The position numbers and the translations under genes are program-made. DNA of 64,000 nt. Source: Roseovarius sp. (GTDB lineage Bacteria; Pseudomonadota; Alphaproteobacteria; Rhodobacterales; Rhodobacteraceae). The stretch spans positions 536,790 to 600,789 of the forward strand of contig JAJFIA010000001.1 in NCBI GenBank assembly GCA_021775255.1, written 5' to 3'. Under the pieces are notes generated by a model. The model was given only the letters and a program-made list of their open reading frames with translations. It had not been told where the DNA came from and did no database searches. This document shows, piece by piece, positions 1 to 10,695 of the stretch. The first letter of the stretch is position 1; each line of letters starts with the position of its first letter.

Positions 1-858
1 GGAGTTGTTAAGCAGCGCCTGAAATGCCTTTTTGAAGGCCAGTTCCTCATCTCCGAAAGCATTTATATAGGTTGGAAGATCGTAGTTCCTGATCAAAGAC
101 AGGATTTTATTCTCAGGCATGACAACAGTGCCTTCAAATCTGATCTGATTTTGAATGGTGGTGCTGTCGCCAAGAAAATACGTTCCTGCCGAGACAAAAA
201 CCTCGCGGCCCGCAGCAGCGGCATCCGCCGCCTCGAACGCCGCAAAATCATCCGTCACACCATCACCCAGCGCGCCGTAATCCCTGACATCAACGACGCC
301 TACCAGATCACGCAGGAAAAGCTGACTGACATCCTCGATGAGGATATCGTCAATCCTGACAATCCCGCCGCTTGGCCCGGTCAGATCCAGCCCGAAATGG
401 CCGAATTTGGGCACCGGCCCCCAGACCATGTCAACGCCACTGCGCAGGCCAATCCCCACAATCGCAGATATTTCAACAACCTGCCCATAGGTGTCCAACG
501 TCACCGACGGCCCGGTTTCCGTCAGACCGGCAACATGAACACCGCCTGCATCACCCGCCCAACCGGCAATGCGCACATCCGGAAAGTTGCCGCTGACCGC
601 CTTGATCCGCGCGGTAATTCGCAGATAGCAGCCCGGCGTGATCGGCGTATCCCCCATATACCGCAGCTTTTGCACGTTATCTGTTTTCTGGATCTCCAAC
701 GCCCCGCCAAAATCTTGATCCGCAAGGACAAAGGCCGCATTGGCCGCGTTTTCATAGGTGTCCGAGCCCGGTGTCCCATCACCGCTCGACCACACATCCA
801 GCCCGCTTTCATAGGGCGCCGGCATAAAGATGTTGCCATTTGAGATTGCCGTGTTCAT
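1..858 (-). CDS. Pectate-lyase-like beta-helix protein, partial (3' end outside window)
   Basis: Starts at ATG 858, preceded by AAGGGAATTGA as ribosome binding site, and runs leftward off base 1 with no stop, so only the first 286 residues are visible. Residues 1-180 look like a beta-rich, carbohydrate-binding-like head. Residues 191-204 read VRDYGALGDGVTDD, the usual entry motif of the pectate-lyase / GH28-related right-handed beta-helix fold, followed by coil-forming repeats. No signal peptide is seen. Family knowledge: such proteins bind or cleave polysaccharide, or act as surface or phage-type tailspikes; the substrate cannot be told here. The gene lies about 190 bp downstream of the cytochrome gene on the same strand. 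Confidence 0.75.
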   Translation of the reverse strand, partial: MNTAISNGNIFMPAPYESGLDVWSSGDGTPGSDTYENAANAAFVLADQDFGGALEIQKTDNVQKLRYMGDTPITPGCYLRITARIKAVSGNFPDVRIAGWAGDAGGVHVAGLTETGPSVTLDTYGQVVEISAIVGIGLRSGVDMVWGPVPKFGHFGLDLTGPSGGIVRIDDILIEDVSQLFLRDLVGVVDVRDYGALGDGVTDDFAAFEAADAAAAGREVFVSAGTYFLGDSTTIQNQIRFEGTVVMPENKILSLIRNYDLPTYINAFGDEELAFKKAFQALLNNS

Positions 859-1048
859 TCAATTCCCTTTCTGCATCCTTTCTGCCAATCCCAACTTCAG
901 GCATTTGCAGCTAAAGAATGTCACATGTTTCGCCAGCCCGGGCGCGCCCGGTGGCTCAGGGAATTATCAACAAGGGGTTAACCAGATTTCACCCCACCGT
1001 CACGGTGGCGTGGTTCAGATCACTTTATGTGATGGGGTATTCCGGCAC

Positions 1049-1453
1049 TCATTTCACCTGCAAGGTCTTTAAATAGGCCACCAGATCAACCACCGGCTGG
1101 CTTGTCATGATCGGCTGGCCACTGTCGGTTTTCATGGTGGCATCGCGGGCTTCAAAGAAATCGCCATAGATTGGCATCGGGCTGCCATGCGAAACAAGCG
1201 GATCACGCCCGTCAATGCGTTTCACCACCCGGATCAGGGGAAATTTGCCGTCATTATCCGCGCTCAGACGGGTCAGATCAGCAGGTTGCAGGGTCAAAAC
1301 AGAAATCATCGGCCCATTTCCGGTGGCCTCAATCCCGTGGCAACTGATGCAATAGCGCTCATAGATGGCACCCCCCTGTTGCGCATCCTGCGCCAGCGCC
1401 TGAGTGCCCAGGCCGGTCATGAGGGTTACAGCCGTCAGAATTGATTTAAACAT
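1049..1453 (-). CDS. Small periplasmic c-type cytochrome
   Basis: 134 residues from ATG 1453, chosen because AAGGAG lies just upstream and a signal peptide begins there (residues 1-21, ending ALA before Q22); a longer frame upstream lacks these. One haem-binding CxxCH motif (CISCH, C35-C38-H39) and a plausible axial Met at M93 (GSPMPIYG) mark a class I mono-haem cytochrome c, expected to carry electrons in the periplasm. Partner enzyme unknown. It is divergent from the YdcZ-type gene across a 249-bp spacer that holds an FNR-like site, so oxygen-responsive expression is possible (inference). Confidence 0.85.
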   Translation of the reverse strand: MFKSILTAVTLMTGLGTQALAQDAQQGGAIYERYCISCHGIEATGNGPMISVLTLQPADLTRLSADNDGKFPLIRVVKRIDGRDPLVSHGSPMPIYGDFFEARDATMKTDSGQPIMTSQPVVDLVAYLKTLQVK

Positions 1454-1636
1454 TACATGACTCCTTTGCATAATCCGCCCGAAATTATCCCGGTGCACCC
1501 TGATTATCTGACATGACATGGCGTGGTATGTCACCTGCCAATTCTGCGTCAATAGCCAGTTATTTTCAAACCGCGTACCCGCAGATTTCGAAAAAGGCTT
1601 TCGTGGCAATTTAACACAATCTTCGGGGGCGCGACA

Positions 1637-1650
1637 TTGATCTGGATCAG
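1637..1650. promoter_or_regulatory. FNR/FnrL-like box
   Basis: TTGATCTGGATCAG matches the FNR-family consensus TTGAT-N4-ATCAA in 9 of 10 defined positions. It lies in the spacer between the divergent cytochrome c gene (184 bp from its start) and the YdcZ-type gene (53 bp from its start). The distance suits direct control of the latter better, but either is possible. Confidence 0.45.
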
Positions 1651-1702
1651 CCTGAAAATTCATGCCACATTACCGGAAACCTCAAAGCCCGGAGATGCCA
1701 GA

Positions 1703-2146
1703 ATGCCCGCCTCATTTGCTTATGCCCTGACGATGATACTGGCCGGAATTGGTATTCCAATATTGGCGGCACTCAATGCCGCCCTTGGGGTTCGGCTTGG
1801 CTCATCCGTGGCCGCCGCGGCCATTCTTTTTATGGTGGCGCTGGCCTCCACCCTTGTATTACTGGCTTTTGGGCAACCGCGGGCGGTGCTTGCGGCAGCG
1901 ACAGCGCCGAAACATCTGTTCCTGGCCGGTTGCCTGGTTGCCTTCTACGTGCTGACAATCACTTTTATCGCCCCCAGATTCGGGGTTGGAAATGCGGTGT
2001 TTTTTGTCCTGCTCGGGCAGTTGATCAGCGCCGCTGCAATAGATCATTTTGGCCTGTTCGGGGCACATATATCACCCCTGTCGCTCAGCCGGGCAGGCGG
2101 CATCGGATTAATGGCCGCAGGGGTTTTTTTAACCCAACAGGTTTAA
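1703..2146 (+). CDS. YdcZ/DUF606-family small membrane transporter
   Basis: 147 residues from ATG 1703, with GGAG eight bases upstream; an in-frame start at 1637 would overlap the regulatory region. Almost entirely hydrophobic, with about five transmembrane segments and small-residue-rich helices typical of the DUF606 (YdcZ) branch of the drug/metabolite transporter superfamily. Members are inner-membrane proteins that usually work as paired or dimeric half-transporters; no substrate can be assigned. It converges on the Ldh2-family gene with only 2 bp between stops. Confidence 0.8.
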   Translation: MPASFAYALTMILAGIGIPILAALNAALGVRLGSSVAAAAILFMVALASTLVLLAFGQPRAVLAAATAPKHLFLAGCLVAFYVLTITFIAPRFGVGNAVFFVLLGQLISAAAIDHFGLFGAHISPLSLSRAGGIGLMAAGVFLTQQV

Positions 2147-2148
2147 CG

Positions 2149-3138
2149 TCAGGATCCCCCCAAACCAGAAAGCGCCAGCACCTGAGCCCACACCGCATCT
2201 TCCAGATCAACCGGATCATGGGCCTGCTTGCCCTGCCCCGGCATACGCGCGCCCTCGTCACAGGCCACGCCCGAGGCAACCTGCGCCAGCCGGTCATAGA
2301 ATGCGGGCGATACTTCAGGATCAATCAGCAAATAATACTGCCCAAGGTCATGCGGTGGCCCCTCGGGGGCCTTCAGCGGCTTCACATCCCGGCTTGCCAC
2401 GCTGCCCGTCATACCCGCCGCCATCAGTTCTGCCATCAGGCCAAAGCCCCAGCCCTTGTATCCCCCCATGCTGACCAATGATCCCTCAAGCGCCTTCGCC
2501 GGATCCGTGGTCGGCTTACCCTCCGCATCCAGCGCCCAGCCCTCAGGAATGCAATCCCCCACAGCCTTGGCCATGGTGATCTTGCCAAGCGCCACCGTGG
2601 TGGTGGACTGATCAAACTGCAGGGCAATCCCGCCTTTGCCATCGGGTACGGAAAACGCAATCGGATTGGTGCCGATCACGCGGGTCTTGCCCCCCGGCGG
2701 GGCGACGATCGGCGAGGCATTGGTAAAGCCAAGCCCCATCACCCCCGCATATGCAATCTGTTCGGTGAAATAGCCAAGCGAGGTACAGGTATGCGCATGC
2801 CCCACCGCAAGGCTGGCTATGCCGCAGTCACGCACTGCCGCCAATGCCTCGGGCAGCCCCCGCGCAAAGGCCGGCTGTGCAAAGCCAAATCCGGCATCCA
2901 CCATCACCGTACCAGGCCGGGGGCGTGTCACCTGTGGCTCAACATCGCCCAAAACCCGGCCTGTTTCCAGTTGCTTGCAATAGCTTTCCAGATAATAAAG
3001 CCCGCAGATTTTATTGCCCACGGATTCCGCCTTGCGCACCGCACGGGCCACCTCAGCCGCCACCCACGGCGCAGCCCCGTGGCGTTTCAGCGCGGCCTTT
3101 GTTGTCGCCTCGATCTGATCCAAAGACACTGCAATCAT
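2149..3138 (-). CDS. Ldh2-family (malate/L-lactate dehydrogenase type) NAD(P)H oxidoreductase
   Basis: 329 residues from ATG 3138 with a strong GGAGGAG site. Recognised as the Ldh2 family (malate/sulfolactate/ureidoglycolate dehydrogenases and delta1-piperideine-2-carboxylate reductases) by length, the GTNPIAF motif near residues 156-162 and GYKGWGFG near the C-terminal third, equivalent to the family GYKGxGL motif. A conserved-type His lies at H114/H116. The enzyme is predicted to be cytosolic and to reduce a 2-oxo or imino acid with NAD(P)H. The exact substrate is open: opine/proline-type imino acid reduction and malate/lactate oxidation are both known for the family. It sits 38 bp after lolD on the same strand. 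Confidence 0.8.
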   Translation of the reverse strand: MIAVSLDQIEATTKAALKRHGAAPWVAAEVARAVRKAESVGNKICGLYYLESYCKQLETGRVLGDVEPQVTRPRPGTVMVDAGFGFAQPAFARGLPEALAAVRDCGIASLAVGHAHTCTSLGYFTEQIAYAGVMGLGFTNASPIVAPPGGKTRVIGTNPIAFSVPDGKGGIALQFDQSTTTVALGKITMAKAVGDCIPEGWALDAEGKPTTDPAKALEGSLVSMGGYKGWGFGLMAELMAAGMTGSVASRDVKPLKAPEGPPHDLGQYYLLIDPEVSPAFYDRLAQVASGVACDEGARMPGQGKQAHDPVDLEDAVWAQVLALSGLGGS

Positions 3139-3176
3139 CGTGCTCTCCTCCTGTAGGGTGGGTGCAACCCACCCCC

Positions 3177-3860
3177 CTATCCAGCTACAACCTTGCCTTC
3201 CTGCAATCGCACAACCCGGTCCATCCGGGCGGCCAGTTCAAGGTTATGGGTGGCAATCAGTGCCGCAAGCCCGGTGCTGCGCACCAGATCAACCAAGGCC
3301 CCGAACACCTGATCCGACGTCGCCGGATCAAGATTGCCGGTGGGCTCATCCGCTAATAAAAGCCGTGGCTCATTGGCCAAAGCCCGGCAAAACGCCACCC
3401 GTTGCTGCTCTCCCCCCGACAGGGCCGAAGGCCGGTGATCGGCCCGCTCGGCCACGCCGACACGCGCCAGCAAATCATAGGCCCGCATATTTGCCTCGGC
3501 GCGCCCGACCCCGTTGGCCAGTTGCGGCAGCACGATATTTTCAAGGGCGGTAAATTCCGGCAGCAGGTGATGAAACTGATAGATAAACCCCACATCCCTG
3601 CGCCGCGCCTCGGTGCGCTTACGGTCGCCAAGCCCGGTCATATCCTTGCCACCGATCTCGACCGCTCCGGCATCGGGCGTATCAAGCAGCCCCGCAATAT
3701 GCAGCAATGTCGATTTACCCGCCCCCGACGGGGCCACAAGCGCCACCATCTCACCGGGCTCAAGCGCTACATCCGCGCTATTGAGCACCCGCACTTCATT
3801 GCTTTTACCCCGGTTATAGGTCTTTGAAATCCCGCTCAGTTTCAGCATGGGTTTACTCAT
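3177..3860 (-). CDS. lolD: Lipoprotein-releasing ABC transporter ATPase LolD
   Basis: 227 residues from ATG 3860, which overlaps the last 8 bases of lolC, so the two are translationally coupled. Complete ABC ATPase: Walker [10 protein letters not shown] (43-51), Q-loop YQF (94-96), signature LSGGEQQR (147-154), Walker B LLLADEP (167-173), switch His205. LolD powers release of outer-membrane lipoproteins from the inner membrane to LolA. Context next to the LolC/E permease makes the Lol assignment firm against other MacB-type exporters. Confidence 0.92.
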   Translation of the reverse strand: MSKPMLKLSGISKTYNRGKSNEVRVLNSADVALEPGEMVALVAPSGAGKSTLLHIAGLLDTPDAGAVEIGGKDMTGLGDRKRTEARRRDVGFIYQFHHLLPEFTALENIVLPQLANGVGRAEANMRAYDLLARVGVAERADHRPSALSGGEQQRVAFCRALANEPRLLLADEPTGNLDPATSDQVFGALVDLVRSTGLAALIATHNLELAARMDRVVRLQEGKVVAG

Positions 3861-5142
3861 ATCGCAGCGCCTCAACCGGGTTCATCCGCGCCGCACGCCG
3901 CGCCGGAAAGATCGTCACCACAAAGGAAAGCCCCAACGCCATCACCACAGCCGAGATCACGTCTTGCGCCTGAAGCCTTGCGGGCAAAGCATTGATCGGG
4001 CGCACCGACCCGTCCCAGACCGGACCGCCGTTGATATAATCCAGCACCGCAAAAATCCCATCAATATTGAGCGCCGCAAGACAGCCCAAAATCACCCCAA
4101 ACACTGTCCCGGCAATGCCCGTGGCGGCGCCGCAAATGAAAAACACCCGCAGGATTGATCCCTCCGACAGGCCCATGGTGCGCAAAATCCCGATATCGCG
4201 CCCCTTGTTTTTCACCAGCATGATCAATCCACTGACGATATTCATCGCCGCGATCAGCACCAGAACCGTCATGATTACAAACATCACATTATCTTCCATA
4301 TCCAGCGCTGAAAGATACCCGCCATTGGCATTGCGCCAGGTCCAGACCTGACTGTTCTCTCCGGCGGCCCCCGCCAGATCAAGTGACAGATCATCCACCG
4401 CCTCGGGGTCTTCAACCATCACCTCAAGCTCATCTGCGCGGCCCTCCCGGTTGAAAAAGCTCTGCGCCTCGGCAAAGGGCATGTAAATCCGCGTGGCATC
4501 AATATCATAGCGCCCGGCAGAGAAAATATAGACCACATCATAGGATTTCACCCGTGGCGTGGTGCCCAGCGCCGTTTTCACCCCATTGGGCGAGATCAGC
4601 CTGACCCGCCCGCCAACCGTGACCCCCAGATTGCTGGCAACCCGCGATCCAAGTGCCAGCCCGTTCGGGAAATTCTCAATATCGCCGATCCCGGTTTCAG
4701 GGTTGGCAATGCGCGGTAAATCCTTGAGGTTTTCAAGGGTGATGCCAAAGATCTGCACCCCGGCATTGCGATCCCGCGCATTGGCCATCACCTGATCTTT
4801 GATCAACGGGGCCACATGGGTGACACCGGGCACGGCGCGCACCTGCTCTGCCATCGCATCATAATCCTGCAAAGTCCGGTCAACCCGCCCGGTATCCGCA
4901 TCCACAACGCCCATATTGTAAACCGTCACATGGGCGTTGGCCCCCAGAATGGTATCGACAAATTCGGCGCGAAACCCCGCACGCACGGCCAGCGTCAGGA
5001 TCAGCGCAAACACCGCCAGAGTGATGCCGATCAGGCTGATCCACGTCATCACGCTCACGCCACCCTCGGCGCGTTTGGCCCGCAAATAACGCCAGGCAAT
5101 CATCCACTCAAAAGCGGCAAAAGGCGCGGGTCTCGATGCCAT
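3853..5142 (-). CDS. lolC: Lipoprotein-releasing ABC transporter permease LolC/LolE family
   Basis: 429 residues from ATG 5142. Topology is that of LolC/E: one N-terminal membrane helix (about residues 34-56, after [14 protein letters not shown]), a large periplasmic domain, then three C-terminal helices with an FtsX-like core ([20 protein letters not shown] near residue 300). It forms the membrane part of the Lol complex with LolD. Only one permease gene is present here. If the genome has no second copy it would be a LolF-type homodimer, as in several alphaproteobacteria (inference). Gene order proS-lolC-lolD is common in Rhodobacterales. Confidence 0.9.
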   Translation of the reverse strand: MASRPAPFAAFEWMIAWRYLRAKRAEGGVSVMTWISLIGITLAVFALILTLAVRAGFRAEFVDTILGANAHVTVYNMGVVDADTGRVDRTLQDYDAMAEQVRAVPGVTHVAPLIKDQVMANARDRNAGVQIFGITLENLKDLPRIANPETGIGDIENFPNGLALGSRVASNLGVTVGGRVRLISPNGVKTALGTTPRVKSYDVVYIFSAGRYDIDATRIYMPFAEAQSFFNREGRADELEVMVEDPEAVDDLSLDLAGAAGENSQVWTWRNANGGYLSALDMEDNVMFVIMTVLVLIAAMNIVSGLIMLVKNKGRDIGILRTMGLSEGSILRVFFICGAATGIAGTVFGVILGCLAALNIDGIFAVLDYINGGPVWDGSVRPINALPARLQAQDVISAVVMALGLSFVVTIFPARRAARMNPVEALRYE

Positions 5143-5189
5143 AAATCACCTCGTTTTCATATCACACCGGACAGTCGGGGCGGCAGGGG

Positions 5190-6542
5190 TTAAATGCCTT
5201 TTACCAAATGTCCGGCATATATCTGTGCCAGTTTCTCGACCGCCTGTTTCGGCGGCAGGTCTTCGCTTTCCCCGGTGCGGCGGCTGGTCAGTTCAACCAC
5301 ACCGTTCTTAAGGCCCCTCGGCCCCACGGTAATGCGCCACGGCAGGCCAATCAGATCCATGCTGGCAAATTTGCCGCCTGCGCGCTCATCGCGGTCATCA
5401 TATAATGGGTCAAGCCCCAGCGCCTGCAGTGATTTATAAATCGCCTCACAGGCCGCATCGGCCTCGCTATCCCCTTGTTTTACATTGATTATTCCAGCAT
5501 GAAACGGTGTCACGCCCTCGGGCCAGATGATACCTTTGTCATCATGGCTGGCCTCGATGATGGCCCCCACAAGGCGGCTCACGCCAATGCCGTGGCTGCC
5601 CATATGCACCGGAACCGGCTTGCCATCCGGGCCTTGCACATTGGCTCCCATGGCATCGGAATATTTGGTGCCGAAATAGAAAATCTGCCCCACCTCAATG
5701 CCCCGCGCCGTGCGGCGGCGTTCCTCGGGAATGGCGTTGAACAGCGCCTCGTCATGGGTCTCATCCGTGCGGGCATAGAGCGAGGTAAACTCGTCCAGCA
5801 CCCCCTGACATTGTGCCACGTCATCATAATCAATCTCACGGTCGCCAAAGCTCAGATCGGTCACCTTGCTGTCATAAAACACCTCGGATTCGCCGGTATC
5901 CGCCAAAACCAGAAATTCATGGGTGTCATCGCCCCCAATCGGCCCGCTGTCGGCGCGCATCGGAATGGCCTGTAGCCCCATGCGCTCATAGGTGCGCAGA
6001 TAGCTCACCAGATGGCGGTTATAGGCGTGCAGCGCGTCTTTTTTGGTCAGGTCAAAATTATACCCGTCCTTCATGAAAAATTCGCGCCCCCGCATGACGC
6101 CAAACCTTGGCCGCACCTCATCACGGAATTTCCATTGGATATGATAGAGCGTCAGCGGCAAATCCTTGTAGCTGCCCACATGGGCGCGGAAAATATCGGT
6201 GATCAGCTCCTCATTGGTGGGGCCATACAGCATATCGCGCCCGTGCCGGTCGGTGATGCGCAGCATTTCCTCGCCGTAATCGTCATAGCGCCCGCTTTCG
6301 CGCCACAGATCGGCCGATTGCAGCGTTGGCATCAGCATCGGAATATGGCCCGCGCGCATTTGTTCTTCGTGCACGATGTTTTCCAGCTTGCGCAGCACCT
6401 TGAAGCCCAGCGGCAGCCATGAATATATCCCCGATGCGGCCTGCTTGATCATGCCCGCACGCAGCATCAGGCGGTGGCTGACAATCTGGGCCTCGGCGGG
6501 GTTTTCCCTCAACACGGGCAGGAAATATCTCGACAGGCGCAT
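5190..6542 (-). CDS. proS: Prolyl-tRNA synthetase, short alphaproteobacterial form
   Basis: 450 residues from ATG 6542. Class II synthetase: motif 2 region [18 protein letters not shown] (139-156), proline-site residues around GPTNEELI (107-114), motif 3 [13 protein letters not shown] (315-327). It is about 120 residues shorter than the E. coli enzyme because the cis-editing INS domain between motifs 2 and 3 is missing, as is usual in alphaproteobacteria. Such ProRS relies on free-standing editing proteins to clear Ala-tRNA(Pro). It charges tRNA(Pro) in the cytosol. First gene of the proS-lolCD string, divergent from the AI-2E-type permease. Confidence 0.95.
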   Translation of the reverse strand: MRLSRYFLPVLRENPAEAQIVSHRLMLRAGMIKQAASGIYSWLPLGFKVLRKLENIVHEEQMRAGHIPMLMPTLQSADLWRESGRYDDYGEEMLRITDRHGRDMLYGPTNEELITDIFRAHVGSYKDLPLTLYHIQWKFRDEVRPRFGVMRGREFFMKDGYNFDLTKKDALHAYNRHLVSYLRTYERMGLQAIPMRADSGPIGGDDTHEFLVLADTGESEVFYDSKVTDLSFGDREIDYDDVAQCQGVLDEFTSLYARTDETHDEALFNAIPEERRRTARGIEVGQIFYFGTKYSDAMGANVQGPDGKPVPVHMGSHGIGVSRLVGAIIEASHDDKGIIWPEGVTPFHAGIINVKQGDSEADAACEAIYKSLQALGLDPLYDDRDERAGGKFASMDLIGLPWRITVGPRGLKNGVVELTSRRTGESEDLPPKQAVEKLAQIYAGHLVKGI

Positions 6543-6681
6543 GGCAATCCTCGGTCATTTGCGTTTCAATCCGTTTATGGCCTTGCGCGCGCGCATACAA
6601 GCCATCACATCAGGCTTTTGCTTGCATGACGCGCCGCCATAAGCGATGTGTTAGAACAATTTCCGGCATCCGAGGCGCGTC

Positions 6682-7740
6682 ATGGCACTGCCTGTGCAAA
6701 CACAAATGAAATACTGGGGTATCGCTTCTGCGGTTTTTCTGCTGGCCTTGTGGTTCCTAGGCGATGTGATCCTGCCCTTCGTGCTGGGGGGGGCAATCGC
6801 CTATTTCCTTGATCCGGTGGCCGACCGGCTTGAGGCGCTGGGGCTTTCGCGTGCGCTATCCGTCACCATCATCTCGCTCATCGGCCTGATAATTTTTGTG
6901 ATCATGGCGCTTTTGGTGGTGCCCACCCTGATCGAACAGGCCGTGGCCCTTTTCAACATTGCACCGAAGCTGGCAGGTGAATTGCAATCTTTTCTGACTA
7001 CAAAATTCCCGCAACTGGGTGATCCCAATTCAACCCTCTATAAAACGCTGATTTCATTGGGAAACACCGTGCAGCAGCGCGGCGGGCAGATGTTTGAGGC
7101 CCTGCTGAGTTCAGCCGTCTCGATCCTCAACATCATCATGCTCTTTGTGATCGTGCCGGTTGTCGCCTTCTATCTGCTGTATGACTGGGATAGAATGATC
7201 AAGGTGATTGATGATCTCTTGCCGCGCGATCATGCACCGGTGGTGCGTCGTCTGGCGCGTGAGATCAATCAGACATTGGCCAGCTTCATCCGCGGCATGG
7301 GCACGGTCTGCCTGATCCTTGGCACATATTACGCGGTGGCGCTGATGCTGGTTGGCCTGCAATTCGGGCTGGTTGTGGGCGCGCTTGCCGGGCTGATCAC
7401 CTTCATCCCCTATGTCGGTGCGCTGATTGGCGGCACCCTGGCGATTGGTCTCGCATTGTTTCAGTTTTGGGGGGATTGGCTTTCAATCGGGCTGGTCGCG
7501 GGCATTTTTGCCCTTGGTCAGGTGATTGAGGGCAATGTGCTCACGCCCAAGCTGGTCGGCGGCTCGGTTGGCCTGCATCCGGTCTGGCTGATCTTCGCGC
7601 TGTCGGTCTTTGGCACGCTTTTTGGTTTTGTCGGCATGCTGGTGGCGGTGCCGGTCTCCGCCGCTATCGGGGTTTTGGCGCGCTTTGCCACCAGCGGATA
7701 CAAAGAAAGCCGTCTCTATCGCGGAATGGATAAAGACTAG
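6682..7740 (+). CDS. AI-2E-family (PerM/YdgG-type) membrane permease
   Basis: 352 residues from ATG 6682. About seven to eight hydrophobic segments with the AI-2E transporter fold: paired N-terminal helices (8-70), an amphipathic periplasmic stretch (80-150), then helices up to about 335 with LITFIPYVGALIGG (around 236-249) and LVGGSVGLHPVW (around 291-302), both typical of the family. Family members export varied solutes (autoinducer-2, Na+/H+ exchange); substrate unknown here. Its stop codon shares one base with the start of the hda-like gene, implying one transcript with hda-ppk-ppx. Confidence 0.85.
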   Translation: MALPVQTQMKYWGIASAVFLLALWFLGDVILPFVLGGAIAYFLDPVADRLEALGLSRALSVTIISLIGLIIFVIMALLVVPTLIEQAVALFNIAPKLAGELQSFLTTKFPQLGDPNSTLYKTLISLGNTVQQRGGQMFEALLSSAVSILNIIMLFVIVPVVAFYLLYDWDRMIKVIDDLLPRDHAPVVRRLAREINQTLASFIRGMGTVCLILGTYYAVALMLVGLQFGLVVGALAGLITFIPYVGALIGGTLAIGLALFQFWGDWLSIGLVAGIFALGQVIEGNVLTPKLVGGSVGLHPVWLIFALSVFGTLFGFVGMLVAVPVSAAIGVLARFATSGYKESRLYRGMDKD

Positions 7741-8414
7741 TGGCGCAGCAACTCAGCTTTGATCTACCCGCCATCACCGCGCTGGAGCGCGAGGATTTCT
7801 TCGTCTCCCCCGCCAATGCCGCTGCCGTGGCCATGGTTGAGGCCTGGCAGGATTGGCCCGCGCGCAAGCTGGCCCTGGTTGGCCCGGCAGGATCTGGCAA
7901 AACCCATCTCGCCCATGTCTGGGCCACGCTGGCCGATGCCCGGATCATTCCCGCCGCCAGCCTTGCGCGGGCCGACATCCCGGCGCTTGCCGCTGGCAAT
8001 GTGGTGATTGAAGACGTGGCGGGCATTGCGGGCATTGCCAAAGCGGAAGCCGCCCTTTTTCACCTGCATAATCTGACATTGGCCGAGGGAAACTCGCTTT
8101 TGCTCACGGCCTTGCGCCCGCCTGATTTCTGGCAGCTACGCCTGCCCGATCTTGCCAGCCGGATGAGCGCCACCCCCATCGCCACGCTTGCGCCCCCCGA
8201 TGACAGCCTGCTCTCGGCGGTGTTGATCAAGCTTTTCACCGACCGCCAGCTTGCCCCCACCCCCGAAACCATCCCCTATCTGATCCGCCGGATTGACCGC
8301 TCTTTCATTGCCGCCCGGCAAATCGTGGAACGGCTTGATACCGCCTCCCTTGCAGCAAGCCGGCCGATCAATCGGGCGCTGGCGGCGCAGGTACTGGACA
8401 ATCCCGCGCAATAG
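7740..8414 (+). CDS. hda: Hda/DnaA-like replication regulator
   Basis: 224 residues from GTG 7740, the G being the last base of the preceding TAG stop. AAA+ domain with Walker A GPAGSGKT (48-55) and a Walker B-like NVVIEDVAG (87-95); it lacks the DnaA DNA-binding domain IV. This is the size and layout of Hda (HdaA in Caulobacter), which binds the DNA clamp and stimulates ATP hydrolysis by DnaA to limit re-initiation. Walker B is weak (ED instead of DD/DE), common for Hda. It is followed after 48 bp by ppk1. Confidence 0.82.
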   Translation: MAQQLSFDLPAITALEREDFFVSPANAAAVAMVEAWQDWPARKLALVGPAGSGKTHLAHVWATLADARIIPAASLARADIPALAAGNVVIEDVAGIAGIAKAEAALFHLHNLTLAEGNSLLLTALRPPDFWQLRLPDLASRMSATPIATLAPPDDSLLSAVLIKLFTDRQLAPTPETIPYLIRRIDRSFIAARQIVERLDTASLAASRPINRALAAQVLDNPAQ

Positions 8415-8462
8415 CGCCACAATCGCCCCCTTTCCCTTTCCCGCAATCACCGCAAGGCCCGA

Positions 8463-10637
8463 ATGATAAACGCTGATTTCCTGAATTCCGATTTCCCCGC
8501 CGCAACCGCCCTGCCGGATATTGATACAACCGGGCCGGGCCGGTTTTACAACCGCGAGCTAAGCTGGCTGGGCTTCAACTGGCGGGTTCTGGAAGAGGCG
8601 CAAAACCCGCGTGTGCCCTTGCTTGAACGGCTGCGTTTCCTGTCGATCTCTGCCAATAACCTTGATGAGTTTTATAACGTCCGCGTTGCCGGCCTGCGCG
8701 AGTTGACCCATGCGGGCAACACCACCCCCGCCGACGATGGCCTGACCCCGGCCGAGCAACTGGTTGAAATCCATGAAAACGCCAGCAAGCTCTTGCAATC
8801 GCAACAGGAAAGCTATGCCAGATTGCGCTGTGAACTGGAATCCGAGAACATCTCGATCCTTGATAATTCCAACCTCACGGAGGTCGATAAAACCTATCTC
8901 GATGATGTTTTCCTCAACAAGGTGTTCGCGGTTCTGTCCCCTCTGGCGATTGACCCGGCGCATCCTTTCCCCTTCATCCCCAACCTAGGATATACGCTGG
9001 CCCTGCAACTGCAACGCAACAAAGACAAACGCCCGCTTCAGGCGCTATTGCCGATTCCGCACCAGATTGACCGCTTCGTATTTTTGCCCGCCCCCGAAGG
9101 CACCCACCGGGTTTTGCCACTGGAAGAATTGCTGATCCTGCACCTTGGCGGCATCTTCCCCGGTTACAAATACAAAGGCCATTGCTCATTTCGCGTGTTG
9201 CGCGACAGCGATCTCGAGGTTGAGGAAGAAGCCGAAGATCTGGTGCGCGAATTCGAGGTCGCCCTCAAACGGCGGCGGCGTGGCGAAGTGGTGCGCATGG
9301 AAATTTCGTCGGATGCGCCCGGCAGCTTGCTCACAACCGTGATGAATGAATTGCATGTCACTCCAGATGAGGTGTTTGAAGTTGAGGGCATGATCGGCCT
9401 TGCGGATCTGTCGGAACTGGTGCTGGATGCCCGCCCCGATCTGTTATGGCCCAGCTTCACCCCGCGCGTGCCGGAACGGGTGCAGGATCATGACGGTGAT
9501 ATGTTTGCCGCCATCCGGCAAAAGGATATGCTGCTGCACCACCCTTATGAAACCTTTGACATGGTTGTGCGCTTTCTCAATCAGGCCGCGCGCGATCCAG
9601 ATGTTGTGGCGATCAAGCAAACGCTCTACCGCACCTCGAAACGCTCGCCCATCGTGGAAGCGCTTTGTGAGGCGGCGGAAGATGGCAAATCCGTCACCGC
9701 CCTGATCGAGTTGAAAGCGCGGTTTGACGAGGCCGCCAATATTCGCCAATCCCGCCGCCTGGAACGTGCTGGCGCGCATGTGGTTTATGGTTTCATTGAT
9801 CTCAAGACCCATGCCAAAATATCCACCGTGGTGCGGCGCGAGGGCGATAATCTGGTCACCTACACCCATTATGGCACCGGCAATTACCATCCCATTACCG
9901 CCGAAATCTATACGGATCTGTCATTTTTCACCTGCAACACCGCGCTTGGCCGCGATGCCACCAAGGTGTTCAACTATCTTTCGGGCTATGCCCAGCCCGA
10001 TACGCTGGAAAATCTGGCAATCTCGCCATTGACCCTGAAATCCAGCTTGCTGAACAGCATCGCCAATGAGGCCGAAAATGCCCGCGCGGGCACGCCCGCC
10101 GTGATCTGGGCCAAGATGAATTCACTGGTTGAGCCTGACGTGATTGATGCGCTCTATGCCGCCTCGCAGGCCGGGGTGAAAATCAGTCTTGTCATACGCG
10201 GCATCTGCGGCTTGCGGCCCGGCATTAAAGGGCTAAGCGAAAATATCCGCGTCAAATCCATTGTCGGGCGGTTCTTGGAACATTCGCGCATTGTCTGCTT
10301 TGGCAATGGGTACGACCTGCCCCATAAAAAAGCGCGGGTCTATATCAGCTCAGCCGATTGGATGGGGCGCAGTTTCAACCGCCGGGTTGAAACCCTGATT
10401 GAGATTGAAAACCCAACCGTCAAGGCGCAGATCGTCTCACAGATCATGGCGGCGAATATGGCGGATGTCGCCCAAAGCTGGGTTATGGCTCCGGGTGGGA
10501 GTTTTACCCGGTCTGACCTGCCCGAGGGAGAATTCGCCTTCAACTGCCATCGCTTTTTCATGGAAAATCCATCTCTTTCCGGGCGCGGCTCGGCGGGGGC
10601 GTCGGATGTGCCAACCCTGACCCACACAGAAGATTGA
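8463..10637 (+). CDS. ppk1: Polyphosphate kinase 1
   Basis: 724 residues from ATG 8463. Complete PPK1: N-terminal domain with [18 protein letters not shown] (29-46), head domain, and two catalytic C-domains. The phospho-accepting His is predicted as H450 in DLKTHAK (E. coli H435 equivalent), and the second essential His as H469 in THYGTGNYH (E. coli H454). Makes polyphosphate from ATP reversibly, bound to the inner membrane or cytosol. The downstream neighbour ppx (58 bp away) degrades the polymer, so the pair sets polyphosphate level. Confidence 0.95.
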   Translation: MINADFLNSDFPAATALPDIDTTGPGRFYNRELSWLGFNWRVLEEAQNPRVPLLERLRFLSISANNLDEFYNVRVAGLRELTHAGNTTPADDGLTPAEQLVEIHENASKLLQSQQESYARLRCELESENISILDNSNLTEVDKTYLDDVFLNKVFAVLSPLAIDPAHPFPFIPNLGYTLALQLQRNKDKRPLQALLPIPHQIDRFVFLPAPEGTHRVLPLEELLILHLGGIFPGYKYKGHCSFRVLRDSDLEVEEEAEDLVREFEVALKRRRRGEVVRMEISSDAPGSLLTTVMNELHVTPDEVFEVEGMIGLADLSELVLDARPDLLWPSFTPRVPERVQDHDGDMFAAIRQKDMLLHHPYETFDMVVRFLNQAARDPDVVAIKQTLYRTSKRSPIVEALCEAAEDGKSVTALIELKARFDEAANIRQSRRLERAGAHVVYGFIDLKTHAKISTVVRREGDNLVTYTHYGTGNYHPITAEIYTDLSFFTCNTALGRDATKVFNYLSGYAQPDTLENLAISPLTLKSSLLNSIANEAENARAGTPAVIWAKMNSLVEPDVIDALYAASQAGVKISLVIRGICGLRPGIKGLSENIRVKSIVGRFLEHSRIVCFGNGYDLPHKKARVYISSADWMGRSFNRRVETLIEIENPTVKAQIVSQIMAANMADVAQSWVMAPGGSFTRSDLPEGEFAFNCHRFFMENPSLSGRGSAGASDVPTLTHTED

Positions 10638-10695
10638 CCGGCCCGGGCGGCTGACGCATATATGAACCAGCACGATCAACCGGGGGGCGCGCGCC

